The position numbers were made by a program, and so were the translations under genes. A model generated the notes under the pieces. It did not search any database. It worked only from the letters and a program-made list of their open reading frames with translations, and was not told the origin of the DNA. From Duganella aquatilis (GTDB taxonomy: Bacteria > Pseudomonadota > Gammaproteobacteria > Burkholderiales > Burkholderiaceae_D): DNA of 64,000 bases. This document shows positions 25,215 to 34,403 of this stretch, in pieces. How positions within the stretch are numbered: the first letter of the stretch is position 1; each line of letters opens with the position of its first letter. The stretch lies in assembly GCF_009674565.1 (NCBI RefSeq), contig NZ_WKJL01000023.1, positions 38,535 through 102,534 on the forward strand, given 5' to 3'.

Positions 25215-28200
25215 ATGAACCAGATGTCGAGACGCCAGTTCCTTCGGGTAACTGGTGCGACCATCGCGGGTTCGAGCATTGCGCTACTCGGCTTTGCGCC
25301 GGCAACGGCCTTGGCCGAAGTCCGGCAGTACAAGCTGGCGCGCAGTACCGAAACCCGCAACACTTGCCCGTACTGCTCCGTCGGTTGCGGCATTTTGATG
25401 TACGGCCTGGGCGATGGCGCCAAAAACGCCGCGGCCAGCATCATCCACATTGAAGGCGACGCCGACCACCCGGTCAACCGCGGCACGCTGTGCCCGAAAG
25501 GCGCTTCGCTGATCGACTTCATCCACTCGCCGAGCCGCCTGCTGGCGCCGCAATACCGCGCGCCGGGTGCGAGCGACTGGAGCCCGATCTCGTGGGATGA
25601 CGCGCTGAACCGCATCGCCAAGCTGATGAAGGACGATCGCGACGCCAATTTCGTCGAAAAAACTGCAGACGGCAAAACCGTCAACCGCTGGACCACTACC
25701 GGTTTCCTGGCCGCTTCGGCAGCCAGCAATGAAGTCGGCTACTTAACCCATAAAACGATGCGTGCCACCGGCATGCTCCCATTCGACAACCAAGCACGTG
25801 TTTGACACGGTCCAACGGTGGCAGGTCTTGCCTCGACATTTGGACGTGGTGCGATGACGAATCACTGGGTAGACATCAAGAATGCTGATGTCATCCTGGT
25901 CATGGGCGGCAACGCAGCAGAAGCACACCCTTGCGGGTTTAAATGGGTCACGGAAGCCAAGGCGCATCGCGGCGCCAAGCTGATCGTGGTCGATCCACGC
26001 TTTACCCGAACGGCCTCGGTGGCGGACCATTACGTCCCTACCCGTACCGGCGCGGATATCGTGTTCCTGGGCGGTATCATCAACTACCTGCTCACCAACG
26101 ACAAGATTCAGCACGAGTACGTCCGCAACTACACGGACATGCCGTTCATCGTGCGCGAAGATTTCGCCTTCAACGACGGCCTGTATTCGGGCTGGGACGA
26201 CAAGGCCAACAAGTACACGGACAAGAGCAGCTGGAACTACGAGATGGGCGAAGACGGCTATGCCAAGGTCGACCCGACTCTGGAACACCCGCGCTGCGTG
26301 TACCAGCTGATGAAGAAGCACTACGCGCGCTACACGCCGGAAATGGTGGAGAAAGCCTGCGGCGTGCCGCCGGAGAAATTCCACCTGGTGGCTGAAGCCC
26401 TGGCCTCGACCGCCGTGCCGGGCCGTGCCGCGACCATCCTGTACGCCCTGGGCTGGACCCAGCACTCGACCGGCGCGGAAACCCTGCGCACCGGCGCCAT
26501 GGTGCAGCTGTTGCTGGGCAATATGGGCATCGCCGGCGGCGGCATGAACGCGCTGCGCGGCCACTCCAACATCCAGGGTCTGACCGACCTGGGCCTGCTG
26601 ACCAATATGCTGCCGGGTTACCTGACCCTGCCAGGCGAGGCCGAGCAGGATTGGGACGCCTATGTTGCCAAGCGCGCGCTGAAACCGCTGCGTCCGAACC
26701 AGCTGAGCTACTACAGCAACTCGAAGAAATTCCTGGTCTCCTTCATGAAGGCCTGGTGGGGCGACGCCGCCACCGAGGAAAACAACTACGCCTTCGACTA
26801 CCTGCCGAAGCTGGATAAACCTTACGACATGATGCAGGCTTTCGAGCTGATGAATCAGGGTAAGATGACCGGCTACATCTGCCAGGGCTTCAACATCCTG
26901 GCCTCCGGCCCGGACAAGCAGAAGATCACCGACTCGCTGTCGAAGCTGAAGTGGCTGGCCATCATGGATCCGCTGCAGACCGAGACCTCCGAGTTCTGGA
27001 AACCGCACGGCGACTTCCACAAGGTCGATCCGACGCAGATCCAGACCGAGGTGTTCAGCCTGCCGACCTCCTGTTTCGCGGAAGAGCGCGGCTCGCTGGT
27101 GTCGTCGTCGCGCGTGCTGCAGTGGCACTGGCAAGGCGCCGAGCCGCCAGGCCAGGCGAAGAGCGACCTGGACATCATGTCGGCGCTGTTCCTGCGCATG
27201 AAGAAGGCGTACCAGAAAGACGGCGGCAAGTTCCCGGATCCGATCCTGAACCTGACCTGGAACTATGCCAATCCGAACTCGCCGACGCCGGAAGAGCTGG
27301 CGATGGAATTCAACGGCAAGGCGCTGAAGGAAATCACCGATCCGAAAGATCCGACCAAGGTCATCCTGAAGAAGAACGAGCAGCTGGCAGGCTTCGCCCA
27401 ACTCAAGGACGACGGCAGCACCGCGTGCGGCTGCTGGATCTTCGCCGGTTCCTGGACCGCCGCCGGCAACCAGATGGGCCGCCGCGACAACAGCGACCCG
27501 ACCGGCATCGGCAACACGCTGAACTGGGCCTGGGCCTGGCCGGCCAACCGCCGCGTGCTGTACAACCGCGCCTCGACCGACATGAAGGGCAAGCCGTGGG
27601 ACCCAACCCGCAAGCTGATCGCCTGGAATGGCACCTCGTGGGGCGGCGCCGACGTGCCGGACTACAAGGCCGACGAACCGCCGGAAAACGGCATGGGTCC
27701 GTTCATCATGCTGGCCGAAGGCGTGGCACGCTTCTTCTCGCGTGACGCCATGGCCGAAGGTCCGTTCCCCGAGCACTACGAGCCGTTCGAGTCGCCGATC
27801 GGGCACAACCCGCTGCACCCGAACAACCCGAAAGCGTTCAACAACCCGGCCGGCCGCATGTTCCCGAACGACCGCAAAAAGCTGGGCAAGAAGGAGCAGT
27901 TCCCGCATGCAGCAACCAGCTACCGTCTGACGGAGCACTTCCACTACTGGACCAAGCATGCGCGCCTGAACGCCATCATCCAGCCCGAGCAGTTCGTCGA
28001 AATCGGCGAAGCGCTGGGCAAGGAAATCGGCGTGGTGCACGGCGACCGCGTCAAGGTGTCGTCGGGCCGCGGCTACATCATCGCCAAGGCGGTGGTGACC
28101 AAGCGTATCAAGCAATTGACCATTGACGGCAAACCGATGCACCACGTCGGCCTGCCGATCAACTTCGGCTTCAAAGGGCTTACCAAACCAGGCTACCTGG

Positions 28201-28286
28201 TCAACACGCTGACGCCGACGGTTGGCGACGGCAATTCCCAGACACCGGAATCGAAGTCGTTCCTGGTGAAAGTGGAAAAAGTCTAA
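25215..28286 (+). CDS. fdnG: Formate dehydrogenase-N/O alpha subunit, selenoprotein (in-frame UGA)
   Basis: 1023 residues when UGA at 25803-25805 is read as selenocysteine (Sec197). It is otherwise split into two frames, 25215-25805 and 25818-28286, that are exactly in register. A Tat signal MSRRQFLR is near the start. A [4Fe-4S] site is formed by CPYCSVGC (C51, C54, C58) and C93 in TLCPKG. Sec197 lies in NQARV-U-HGPTVAGLA, matching the Sec196 region of E. coli FdnG. The C-terminal part has the molybdopterin-guanine-dinucleotide domains (VDPRFTRTASVADHY, GHSNIQGLTDLG, VSSGRGYI). It oxidises formate in the periplasm and passes electrons to the beta and gamma subunits encoded next. A SECIS hairpin follows the UGA, and selA, selB and selC lie 5-9 kb downstream. 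An ordinary annotation would call this a truncated or frameshifted gene. Confidence 0.97.
25803..25840 (+). promoter_or_regulatory. Bacterial SECIS element with the UGA selenocysteine codon
   Basis: The UGA is followed by CACGGTCCAACGGTGGCAGG, very close to the E. coli formate dehydrogenase element. The apical hairpin is GGCA-GGTCT-TGCC (25820-25832), with the GGTCT loop that SelB binds, at the standard distance from the UGA. Confidence 0.93.
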
Positions 28287-28304
28287 GGCCGAGGGAGAAA
28301 ACAT

Positions 28305-29219
28305 ATGTCATTACAATCACTTGATATCAAGCGCCTGTCGGCCACGACGGTGCAGCCACCGGTGGCGCGTACGCCGGTGACCGGCACCGTCGCCAAGCTG
28401 ATCGACGTTTCCAAGTGCATCGGCTGCAAGGCTTGCCAGACGGCGTGCATGGAATGGAACGATCTGCGCGACGAGGTGGGCGAAACCACCGGCGTCTACG
28501 ACAACCCGATCGACCTGACCGCGCAATCCTGGACCGTGATGCGGTTCTCGGAATACGAGAACACCAAGGGCGACCTGGAGTGGCTGATCCGCAAGGACGG
28601 CTGCATGCACTGCGAAGATCCGGGCTGCCTGAAGGCCTGCCCTTCGCCGGGCGCCATCGTGCAGTACACCAACGGCATTGTGGATTTCCACCAGGAGAAC
28701 TGCATAGGCTGCGGTTACTGCGTCGCCGGCTGCCCGTTCGACGTGCCGCGCATTTCCAAGCAGGACAGCCGCGCCTACAAGTGCACGCTGTGCTCGGACC
28801 GCGTGGCCGTCGGCCAGGAACCTGCGTGCGTCAAGACCTGCCCTACCGGCGCCATCAACTTTGGCACCAAGGAGGACATGAAGCACCACGCCGAGGAGCG
28901 CATCGAGGACCTGAAATCGCGTGGCTTCGAACACGCCGGCCTGTACGACCCGGCCGGCGTGGGCGGCACCCACGTGATGTACGTGCTGCACCACGCGGAC
29001 CAGCCCACGCTGTACAACGGTCTGAAAAAAGACCCGAGCATCAGCGCCACGGTCGGCCTGTGGAAAGGCCTGACCAAGCCGCTGGCACTGGCGGGCATCG
29101 CCCTCACCGCGCTGGCAGGCTTCTTCCACTACTCGCGCATCGGTCCGAACGAAGTGAGCAAGGAAGAGGAAGCCGAAGCGGTCGAGGAAGCTAAACGTAT
29201 CAGGGAGGAAGCACCATGA
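28305..29219 (+). CDS. fdnH: Formate dehydrogenase beta (iron-sulfur) subunit
   Basis: 304 residues. It contains four [4Fe-4S] clusters' worth of cysteines: CIGCKACQTACMEWN near residue 38, CMHCEDPGCLKACP, CIGCGYCVAGCPF and CTLCSDR...CVKTCPTGAI. Near the C-terminus a single membrane span (LALAGIALTALAGFFHYS) anchors it, as in FdnH/FdoH. It carries electrons from the selenoprotein alpha subunit to the cytochrome b subunit on the periplasmic side of the membrane. It starts 18 bases after the alpha subunit stop and overlaps the gamma subunit start by 4 bases. The acidic tail EEEAEAVEEAKRIREE is ordinary for the family. Confidence 0.95.
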   Translation: MSLQSLDIKRLSATTVQPPVARTPVTGTVAKLIDVSKCIGCKACQTACMEWNDLRDEVGETTGVYDNPIDLTAQSWTVMRFSEYENTKGDLEWLIRKDGCMHCEDPGCLKACPSPGAIVQYTNGIVDFHQENCIGCGYCVAGCPFDVPRISKQDSRAYKCTLCSDRVAVGQEPACVKTCPTGAINFGTKEDMKHHAEERIEDLKSRGFEHAGLYDPAGVGGTHVMYVLHHADQPTLYNGLKKDPSISATVGLWKGLTKPLALAGIALTALAGFFHYSRIGPNEVSKEEEAEAVEEAKRIREEAP

Positions 29220-29869
29220 GCCACCCCAACCGCGACAAGGACGGCAACCCGCTGATCCAGCGTTACACGCCCAACGAGCGCAGCAACCACTGGATCACCG
29301 CCATCTGCTTCATTCTGCTGGCGGTGTCCGGCCTCGCCATGTTCCATCCGGCGATGGCGTGGATGGCCATGTTCCTCGGCGGCGGCCAATGGACGCGCAT
29401 CCTCCATCCCTTCATCGGGCTGGTGATGTTCGTCTCGTTTGCGGTGCTGGTGCTGCGTTTCTGGCACCACAACCACATCGACGCGGCCGACAAGCAGTGG
29501 ATGAAGCAGATGGGCGATGTGCTCAACAACCGCGAAGACAAGCTTCCGAAGATCGGCATGTACAACGCCGGCCAGAAGATGCTGTTCTTCGTGCTGATCG
29601 CCTCCATGTGCGGCCTGCTGTTGTCGGGCATCGTGATCTGGCGCGCCTACTTCGCGTTCTACTTCCCGATCGAGATCGTGCGGCTGGCGGCCTTGCTGCA
29701 CGCCTTCAGCGCGTTTGTGCTGATCTGCTCGATCGTCGTGCACATCTACGCGGCGTTCTGGGTCAAGGGTTCGATCGGCGCCATGATACGCGGCACCGTC
29801 ACCTACGGCTGGGCGCGCAAGCACCATCCGCGCTGGTTCGAGGAAGTGGTCCGTAAAAACCGCGATTAA
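29216..29869 (+). CDS. fdnI: Formate dehydrogenase gamma subunit, cytochrome b556
   Basis: 217 residues with four hydrophobic spans: HWITAICFILLAVSGLAMF, LHPFIGLVMFVSFAVLVLRFW, KMLFFVLIASMCGLLLSGIVIW and LAALLHAFSAFVLICSIVVHIYAAFW. Histidines in spans 1, 2 and 4 are haem b ligands. It passes electrons to the quinone pool. The ATG overlaps the beta-subunit stop (ATGA), so fdnGHI are coupled. The ending WFEEVVRKNRD is typical. Confidence 0.94.
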   Translation: MSHPNRDKDGNPLIQRYTPNERSNHWITAICFILLAVSGLAMFHPAMAWMAMFLGGGQWTRILHPFIGLVMFVSFAVLVLRFWHHNHIDAADKQWMKQMGDVLNNREDKLPKIGMYNAGQKMLFFVLIASMCGLLLSGIVIWRAYFAFYFPIEIVRLAALLHAFSAFVLICSIVVHIYAAFWVKGSIGAMIRGTVTYGWARKHHPRWFEEVVRKNRD

Positions 29870-29918
29870 TCGCATCCAGCCTGCGACCATCCCGATTTGG
29901 GATTAAAATACTCCCTGA

Positions 29919-29940
29919 GCCGGCAGCCCTTCTGCTGCCG
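29919..29940 (+). other. Hairpin in the fdnI-fdhE gap
   Basis: CCGGCAGC and GCTGCCGG form an 8-bp stem with a 6-nt loop. It lies 50 bases after fdnI and just before the fdhE ribosome site. The T-run (29954-29961) is 13 bases away, so it is not a standard terminator. It may damp or stabilise the downstream message. Confidence 0.5.
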
Positions 29941-29959
29941 GCAACACGGGAGATTTTTT

Positions 29960-30961
29960 TTGGTACAACGCTTGCTACAACCTGGCGAAATCGAGTCGCT
30001 CGATCACACCGCCATACCGCGCCTGCTGCTCCCGGAAGCACGCAGTCTGTTTTCCGCGCGCGCCACGCGCCTCCGCCAGTTGGCAGATAATCAAATCAAG
30101 GGCATTCCGGTCGGCGAAACGCTGAGCGGCTACCTGAAGATGATGGCCGCCCTGGTCGATGCGCAGGCAGCCGTGGCCACCTCGCTGCCCGCCGACACTT
30201 ACGCCCTGCCCGACGCCGCCGGCATCGAGCTGGCCATCGATCACCACATGCCGCCGCTGCCGGTCAGCGGCCAGCGCCCGGCTGCGTGGCGCCGCGTATT
30301 CGACGCCATCCTCGACCAACTGGACCCGCTTGCAGCAAGCCAGCCGCAGCTCGCCACCGTGCTGGCCGAGCTGCGCGCGCTCGACAGCGCGCAACTCGAA
30401 GGCTGCGCCGACGCCGTGCTGGCCGAACTGACGGAAGGCGTGCATCCGCTGCACGCGCCGTTCGTGGCTGCCGCCTTGCAAGTGATGTGGACCAAGCGCG
30501 CCAGCCAGCTCGATGCGCAGCGCGTGCAGCCGTTGGTGACCAACACCCTGTGCCCCGTCTGCGGTTCGCATCCGGTGGCCAGCGTGATCCGCATCGGCGG
30601 ACAGTCGCAGGGCTATCGCTACCTGCAATGCGCCTGCTGCGCCAGCGAATGGCACATGGTGCGCGTCAAGTGCACCACCTGCGAGAGCACCTCGAAGATC
30701 GCCTACCAGAGCATCGAGCCGGAAGGCGGCATGCCGGAACCGACCGAGCCGGTGAACAAGGCCAACGATCCAAGCAAGGTGGCGCGCGCCGAAACCTGCG
30801 ACGAATGCCATACCTACCGCAAGATCTTCAACCAGGAGCACGACTACCACGTCGAGCCGCTGGCCGACGATCTGGCCAGCCTGGCGCTGGACCTGCTGGT
30901 CGGCGAAGCCGGCTACGCCCGCGCCAGCGGCAATCCCCTGCTGTGGTTTAACGCCGAATGA
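29960..30961 (+). CDS. fdhE: Formate dehydrogenase maturation protein FdhE
   Basis: 333 residues. Four CXXC pairs are visible: CPVC in TNTLCPVCGSHPVA, CACC, CTTC in VKCTTCEST and CDEC in ETCDECHTYRKIF. They bind metal (rubredoxin-like) in FdhE proteins, which act on Tat-exported formate dehydrogenases before export. The ORF extends to 29897, but that part overlaps a hairpin and has no ribosome site. A TTG at 29960, with GGGAGA about 8 bases upstream, gives LVQRLLQPGEIES and was chosen. The last bases overlap the selA start (ATGA). Placed between the structural genes and the selenocysteine machinery, it fits a dedicated maturation role. Confidence 0.92.
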   Translation: MVQRLLQPGEIESLDHTAIPRLLLPEARSLFSARATRLRQLADNQIKGIPVGETLSGYLKMMAALVDAQAAVATSLPADTYALPDAAGIELAIDHHMPPLPVSGQRPAAWRRVFDAILDQLDPLAASQPQLATVLAELRALDSAQLEGCADAVLAELTEGVHPLHAPFVAAALQVMWTKRASQLDAQRVQPLVTNTLCPVCGSHPVASVIRIGGQSQGYRYLQCACCASEWHMVRVKCTTCESTSKIAYQSIEPEGGMPEPTEPVNKANDPSKVARAETCDECHTYRKIFNQEHDYHVEPLADDLASLALDLLVGEAGYARASGNPLLWFNAE

Positions 30962-32400
30962 ACGAACCTGTTGTCACCGGCGGCATCCGCCTGCCAGCCG
31001 TGCATCTGATCCTGTCGGACGCCGGCTGCGAGGCGCTGATCGCCGAGTATGGCCGCGTGCAGACGCTGGATGCGGCGCGCGCGCTGCTGGCCGAGCTGCG
31101 CGCCATGCTGCTGGCCGCGCGCGAAGGCGGCGAGGTGGCGGCTGCCGCGCCGGCGCCGGACACCGGCATTCCGTCGCTGCTGGCAATGCTGGCCACGCGG
31201 CTGCGCGAGCAGAACACCTCGCCGCTGCGTCCCGTGTTCAACCTGACCGGCACCGTGCTGCACACCAACCTTGGCCGCGCGTTGCTGCCCGACGACGCCG
31301 TGCAGGCGGTGGTGGATGCGATGCGCTGGCCGATGAACCTGGAATGGGACATCGACACCGGCAAGCGCGGCGACCGCGACAACCTGATCGAAGAACTGCT
31401 GCTGGAACTGACCGGCGCCGAAGCGGCCACCATCGTCAACAACAACGCCGCCGCCGTGCTGCTGATGCTGAACACCGTGGCGCTGGGCAAAGAGGTGATC
31501 GTCTCGCGCGGCGAGCTGGTGGAAATCGGCGGCGCCTTCCGCATTCCGGACGTGATGACGCGCGCCGGCGCCGTGCTGCGCGAAGTGGGCGCCACCAATC
31601 GCACGCACCTGAAGGACTACGACGAAGCGGCCGGTGCGCAGACCGCGCTGATGATGAAGGTCCACACCAGCAATTACGCCATCACCGGCTTCACCAAGAG
31701 CATCGAGCTCGATGAACTGGCGCCGCTGGCGAAGAAGCACAACATCCCGCTGGCGGTGGACCTGGGCAGTGGCACGCTGGTCGACCTTGAGCAGTATGGC
31801 CTGCCGCATGAAACCACGGTGCGCGAAACCATCGAAGGTGGAGCCGACCTGGTGACCTTCAGCGGCGACAAGCTGCTGGGCGGTCCGCAGTGCGGCATCA
31901 TCGTCGGCCGCAAGGATCTGATCGCGCAGATCAAGAAGAATCCGCTGAAGCGCGCACTGCGCGTCGGCAAACTGACCCTGGCCGCGCTGGAGCCGGTGCT
32001 CGCGCTGTACCGCGCGCCGGACCTGCTGCCGGAGCGCCTGACCACCCTCAAGCTGCTGACCCGCCCTGCCGCCGACATGCGCGTGCAGGCGCAGGCCATC
32101 CTGCCGCAGCTGCAGGCCGCGCTGGGCGCCGGCTACGTCGTCACCGACGAAGCGATGATGAGCCAGATCGGCAGCGGCGCGCTGCCGGTCGACCAGTTGC
32201 ACAGCCACGGCCTGGTGGTGCGCCCCGCTGCGGCGGGCCGCATCAGCAACGCGCTGGGCGTGCTGGAACAGCGCCTGCGCGCCCTGCCGTTGCCGGTCAT
32301 CGGCCGCGTGGCGCAGGATGCGCTGTGGCTCGACCTGCGCTGCCTGCAGGACCACCAGCAGCAGCACTTCATCGAACAACTGTCCCTGCTTGCAGCATGA
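30958..32400 (+). CDS. selA: L-seryl-tRNA(Sec) selenium transferase
   Basis: 480 residues. The SelA core is clear: PVFNLTGTVLHTNLGRALL, EWDIDTGKRGDRDNLIEELLLELTGAEAATIVNNNAAAVLL, FRIPDVMTRAGAVLREVGATNRTHLKDY and the PLP lysine K305 in TFSGDKLLGGPQCGI. It converts seryl-tRNA(Sec) to selenocysteyl-tRNA using selenophosphate. The start overlaps the fdhE stop and the end overlaps the selB start by 4 bases each. It pairs with tRNA-Sec at 34308 and the UGA codon in fdnG. SelD, which supplies selenophosphate, is not in the window. Confidence 0.97.
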   Translation: MNEPVVTGGIRLPAVHLILSDAGCEALIAEYGRVQTLDAARALLAELRAMLLAAREGGEVAAAAPAPDTGIPSLLAMLATRLREQNTSPLRPVFNLTGTVLHTNLGRALLPDDAVQAVVDAMRWPMNLEWDIDTGKRGDRDNLIEELLLELTGAEAATIVNNNAAAVLLMLNTVALGKEVIVSRGELVEIGGAFRIPDVMTRAGAVLREVGATNRTHLKDYDEAAGAQTALMMKVHTSNYAITGFTKSIELDELAPLAKKHNIPLAVDLGSGTLVDLEQYGLPHETTVRETIEGGADLVTFSGDKLLGGPQCGIIVGRKDLIAQIKKNPLKRALRVGKLTLAALEPVLALYRAPDLLPERLTTLKLLTRPAADMRVQAQAILPQLQAALGAGYVVTDEAMMSQIGSGALPVDQLHSHGLVVRPAAAGRISNALGVLEQRLRALPLPVIGRVAQDALWLDLRCLQDHQQQHFIEQLSLLAA

Positions 32401-34298
32401 TCGTCGGCACCGCAGGACACATTGACCACGGCAAGACCACGCTGACGCGCGCCCTCACCGGCGTCGACACCGATCGTCTGAAGGAAGAGAAGGCGCGCGG
32501 CATTTCGATCGAACTCGGTTACGCCTATGCGCCGCTGGAAGGCGGCGACATCCTGGGCGTGATCGATGTACCGGGCCACGAAAAATTCATCCGCACCATG
32601 GCGGCCGGCGTCACCGGCATCGACGCCGCGCTGCTGGTGATCGCCGCCGACGACGGCATCATGCCGCAGACGCTGGAGCACCTGGCGATCCTGCGGCTGC
32701 TGGGCGTACAACGCGGCGCGGTGGCGCTGACCAAGATCGACCGCGCCGACAGCAGCCGCCTGGAACAGCTGGAGGGCGAGATCAACGCCCTGTTGTCGAG
32801 CACCGATTTCGCCGGCGCGCAGATCTTCCGCACCAACGCCACCATCGAAGGCGATATCGGCGTCAAGGCGCTGCTGCGCCATCTGGCGCAGATCGCCGCC
32901 ACGCTGCCGGCCAACGACGAACGGCGCCTGTTCCGGCTCGGCGTGGACCGCGTGTTCACGCTATCCGGCCAGGGCACCATCGTCACCGGCACCGCGCTGG
33001 CGGGCAGCGTGCGCGTGGGCGACATCCTGCAGATGGCGCCCGGCGGCCAGGAGGCGCGCGTGCGCAGCATCCACGCGCAGAACCGCTCGGCCGACGTCGG
33101 CCGCGCCGGACAGCGCCTGGCCCTGAACCTGGGCGGCGTCAGCAAGGACGAAATCGCGCGCGGCACGTGGGTGGTGGCGCCGGCGCTGTCCGCCTGTTCC
33201 GAACGGGTGGACGTGCAGCTGACGCTGACGCCGGACTGCGGCCTGACGCTCAAGCCCTGGTCGCCGGTGCACGTGCACCTGGGCGCGGCGCACCACACCG
33301 CCAATGTGGTGATGCTCGATGACGAAGTGCTGACGCCGGGACGCACGGGACGCGTGCAGCTGGTGCTCGATGCGCCGGTGCATGCGGTGCCGGGCGACCG
33401 CTTCGTGATCCGCAATGCGCAGGCCACCGCCACCATCGGCGGCGGCGTGGTGCTCGATCCGTTCGGGCCGGCGCGCAAGCGGCGCAGCGCGGTGCGCGTC
33501 GCCTGGCTGGATGCGCTGGCCGACTACATCGGCAGCGGCGATATCGGCGCGCTGCTGGCGCGCGGGCCGCTGGGCCTGCGCGTGTCGACGCTGGTACGGC
33601 TGTCGCAACTGCCGGCCGAGCAGATCGCCGCGCCGCCAGGCACGGTGGAAGTCGGCCTGCAAGGCGGCGACCAGTTGCTGATTGCAGCGGCCGAGGTGGA
33701 GGCGCTGCAGGCGCGCATCCTGGCCGCACTGGAAGCATTCCACGCGCGCGCGCCGGACGATGCGGGGCCGGAGCTGTGGCGCCTGAAGCGCATCGTCTCG
33801 CCGGAGATGGAAGACCGCCTGTGGAGCCGCCTGATCGACACGCTGCTTGCCAGCGGCGCGATCAAGCAGCGCGGCCGCAGCCTGCACTTGCCGGCGCATA
33901 GCGTGGAACTGAGCGCCGCAGAACAGGCGCAGGTGGCGCCGTTGCTGGCGTCCTTGCTGGCGGGCGCCTTCGATCCGCCGTGGGTGCGCGAGCTGGCGCG
34001 CGAGCATGGCATGCAGGAGACCGAAGTGCGGCGCCTGCTGCTCAAGCTGTCCAAGACCGGTGAGCTGAGCCAGGTGGTGAAGGATTTGTTTTACCATCCG
34101 CAGCGGCTGGACGAACTGGCGCGGCTGGTGGCCACGCTGCCCGAGGTGCAGGCGGCGTCGTTCCGCGACGCCACCGGACTGGGACGCAAGCGGGCGATTC
34201 AGGTATTGGAGTTCTTCGACCGCGTCGGCTATACTCGCCGCATTGGCAATATCCACCTGATACGACCGAACGCCGCCTGGGCCTACAGCGGCGCATAA
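32397..34298 (+). CDS. selB: Selenocysteine-specific elongation factor SelB
   Basis: 633 residues. The GTPase starts MIVGTAGHIDHGKTTL (P-loop about residues 7-14), with DVPGHEKFIRTM and the LTKIDRADSS base-recognition motif (TKID in place of NKxD). EF-Tu-like domains 2-3 follow, then C-terminal winged helices (LKRIVSPEMEDRLW, LAREHGMQETEVRRLLLKLSK, VGYTRRIGNIHLIRP) that bind the SECIS loop. It delivers Sec-tRNA to UGA in fdnG. The ORF can be read from 31890, but that part is the selA shadow; the ATG at 32397 overlaps the selA stop. selC begins 9 bases after its stop, so one transcript may carry both. Confidence 0.96.
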   Translation: MIVGTAGHIDHGKTTLTRALTGVDTDRLKEEKARGISIELGYAYAPLEGGDILGVIDVPGHEKFIRTMAAGVTGIDAALLVIAADDGIMPQTLEHLAILRLLGVQRGAVALTKIDRADSSRLEQLEGEINALLSSTDFAGAQIFRTNATIEGDIGVKALLRHLAQIAATLPANDERRLFRLGVDRVFTLSGQGTIVTGTALAGSVRVGDILQMAPGGQEARVRSIHAQNRSADVGRAGQRLALNLGGVSKDEIARGTWVVAPALSACSERVDVQLTLTPDCGLTLKPWSPVHVHLGAAHHTANVVMLDDEVLTPGRTGRVQLVLDAPVHAVPGDRFVIRNAQATATIGGGVVLDPFGPARKRRSAVRVAWLDALADYIGSGDIGALLARGPLGLRVSTLVRLSQLPAEQIAAPPGTVEVGLQGGDQLLIAAAEVEALQARILAALEAFHARAPDDAGPELWRLKRIVSPEMEDRLWSRLIDTLLASGAIKQRGRSLHLPAHSVELSAAEQAQVAPLLASLLAGAFDPPWVRELAREHGMQETEVRRLLLKLSKTGELSQVVKDLFYHPQRLDELARLVATLPEVQAASFRDATGLGRKRAIQVLEFFDRVGYTRRIGNIHLIRPNAAWAYSGA

Positions 34299-34307
34299 TC
34301 AGACCAC

Positions 34308-34403
34308 GGAAGGCACACTCATCCGGTGATGGGGCCGGGCTTCAAACCCGGTGGGGGGCGTCAGCCGCTCCCTCGTAAGTTCGACTCCTACTGCCTTCCG
34401 CCA
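34308..34403 (+). tRNA. selC: tRNA-Sec (anticodon TCA)
   Basis: 96 nt including the encoded GCCA end. It has a perfect 8-bp acceptor stem GGAAGGCA/TGCCTTCC. The D stem has 6 bp (CTCATC/GATGGG) with a short CGGT loop. Anticodon stem CCGGG/CCCGG carries loop CTTCAAA, with anticodon TCA at 34342-34344. A long variable arm and a T loop TTCGACT follow. The 8-bp acceptor, long D stem and long variable arm are the marks of tRNA-Sec. The T stem has one A-C mismatch (GTAAG/CCTAC). Its last 16 bases overlap the convergent hydrolase gene. Confidence 0.95.

Noticed and set aside
25803..25817. fdnG as a nonsense-mutated or frameshifted pseudogene
   Set aside because: The UGA is in register with both halves, sits at the known Sec position, has a SECIS hairpin, and the Sec machinery is next door.
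25743..28304. 853-codon open frame on the minus strand
   Set aside because: Antisense to fdnG; no recognisable protein motifs.
29919..29961. Terminator between fdnI and fdhE
   Set aside because: The hairpin is separated from the T-run by 13 bases, and the T-run lies between the fdhE ribosome site and its start, so a standard intrinsic terminator is unlikely.
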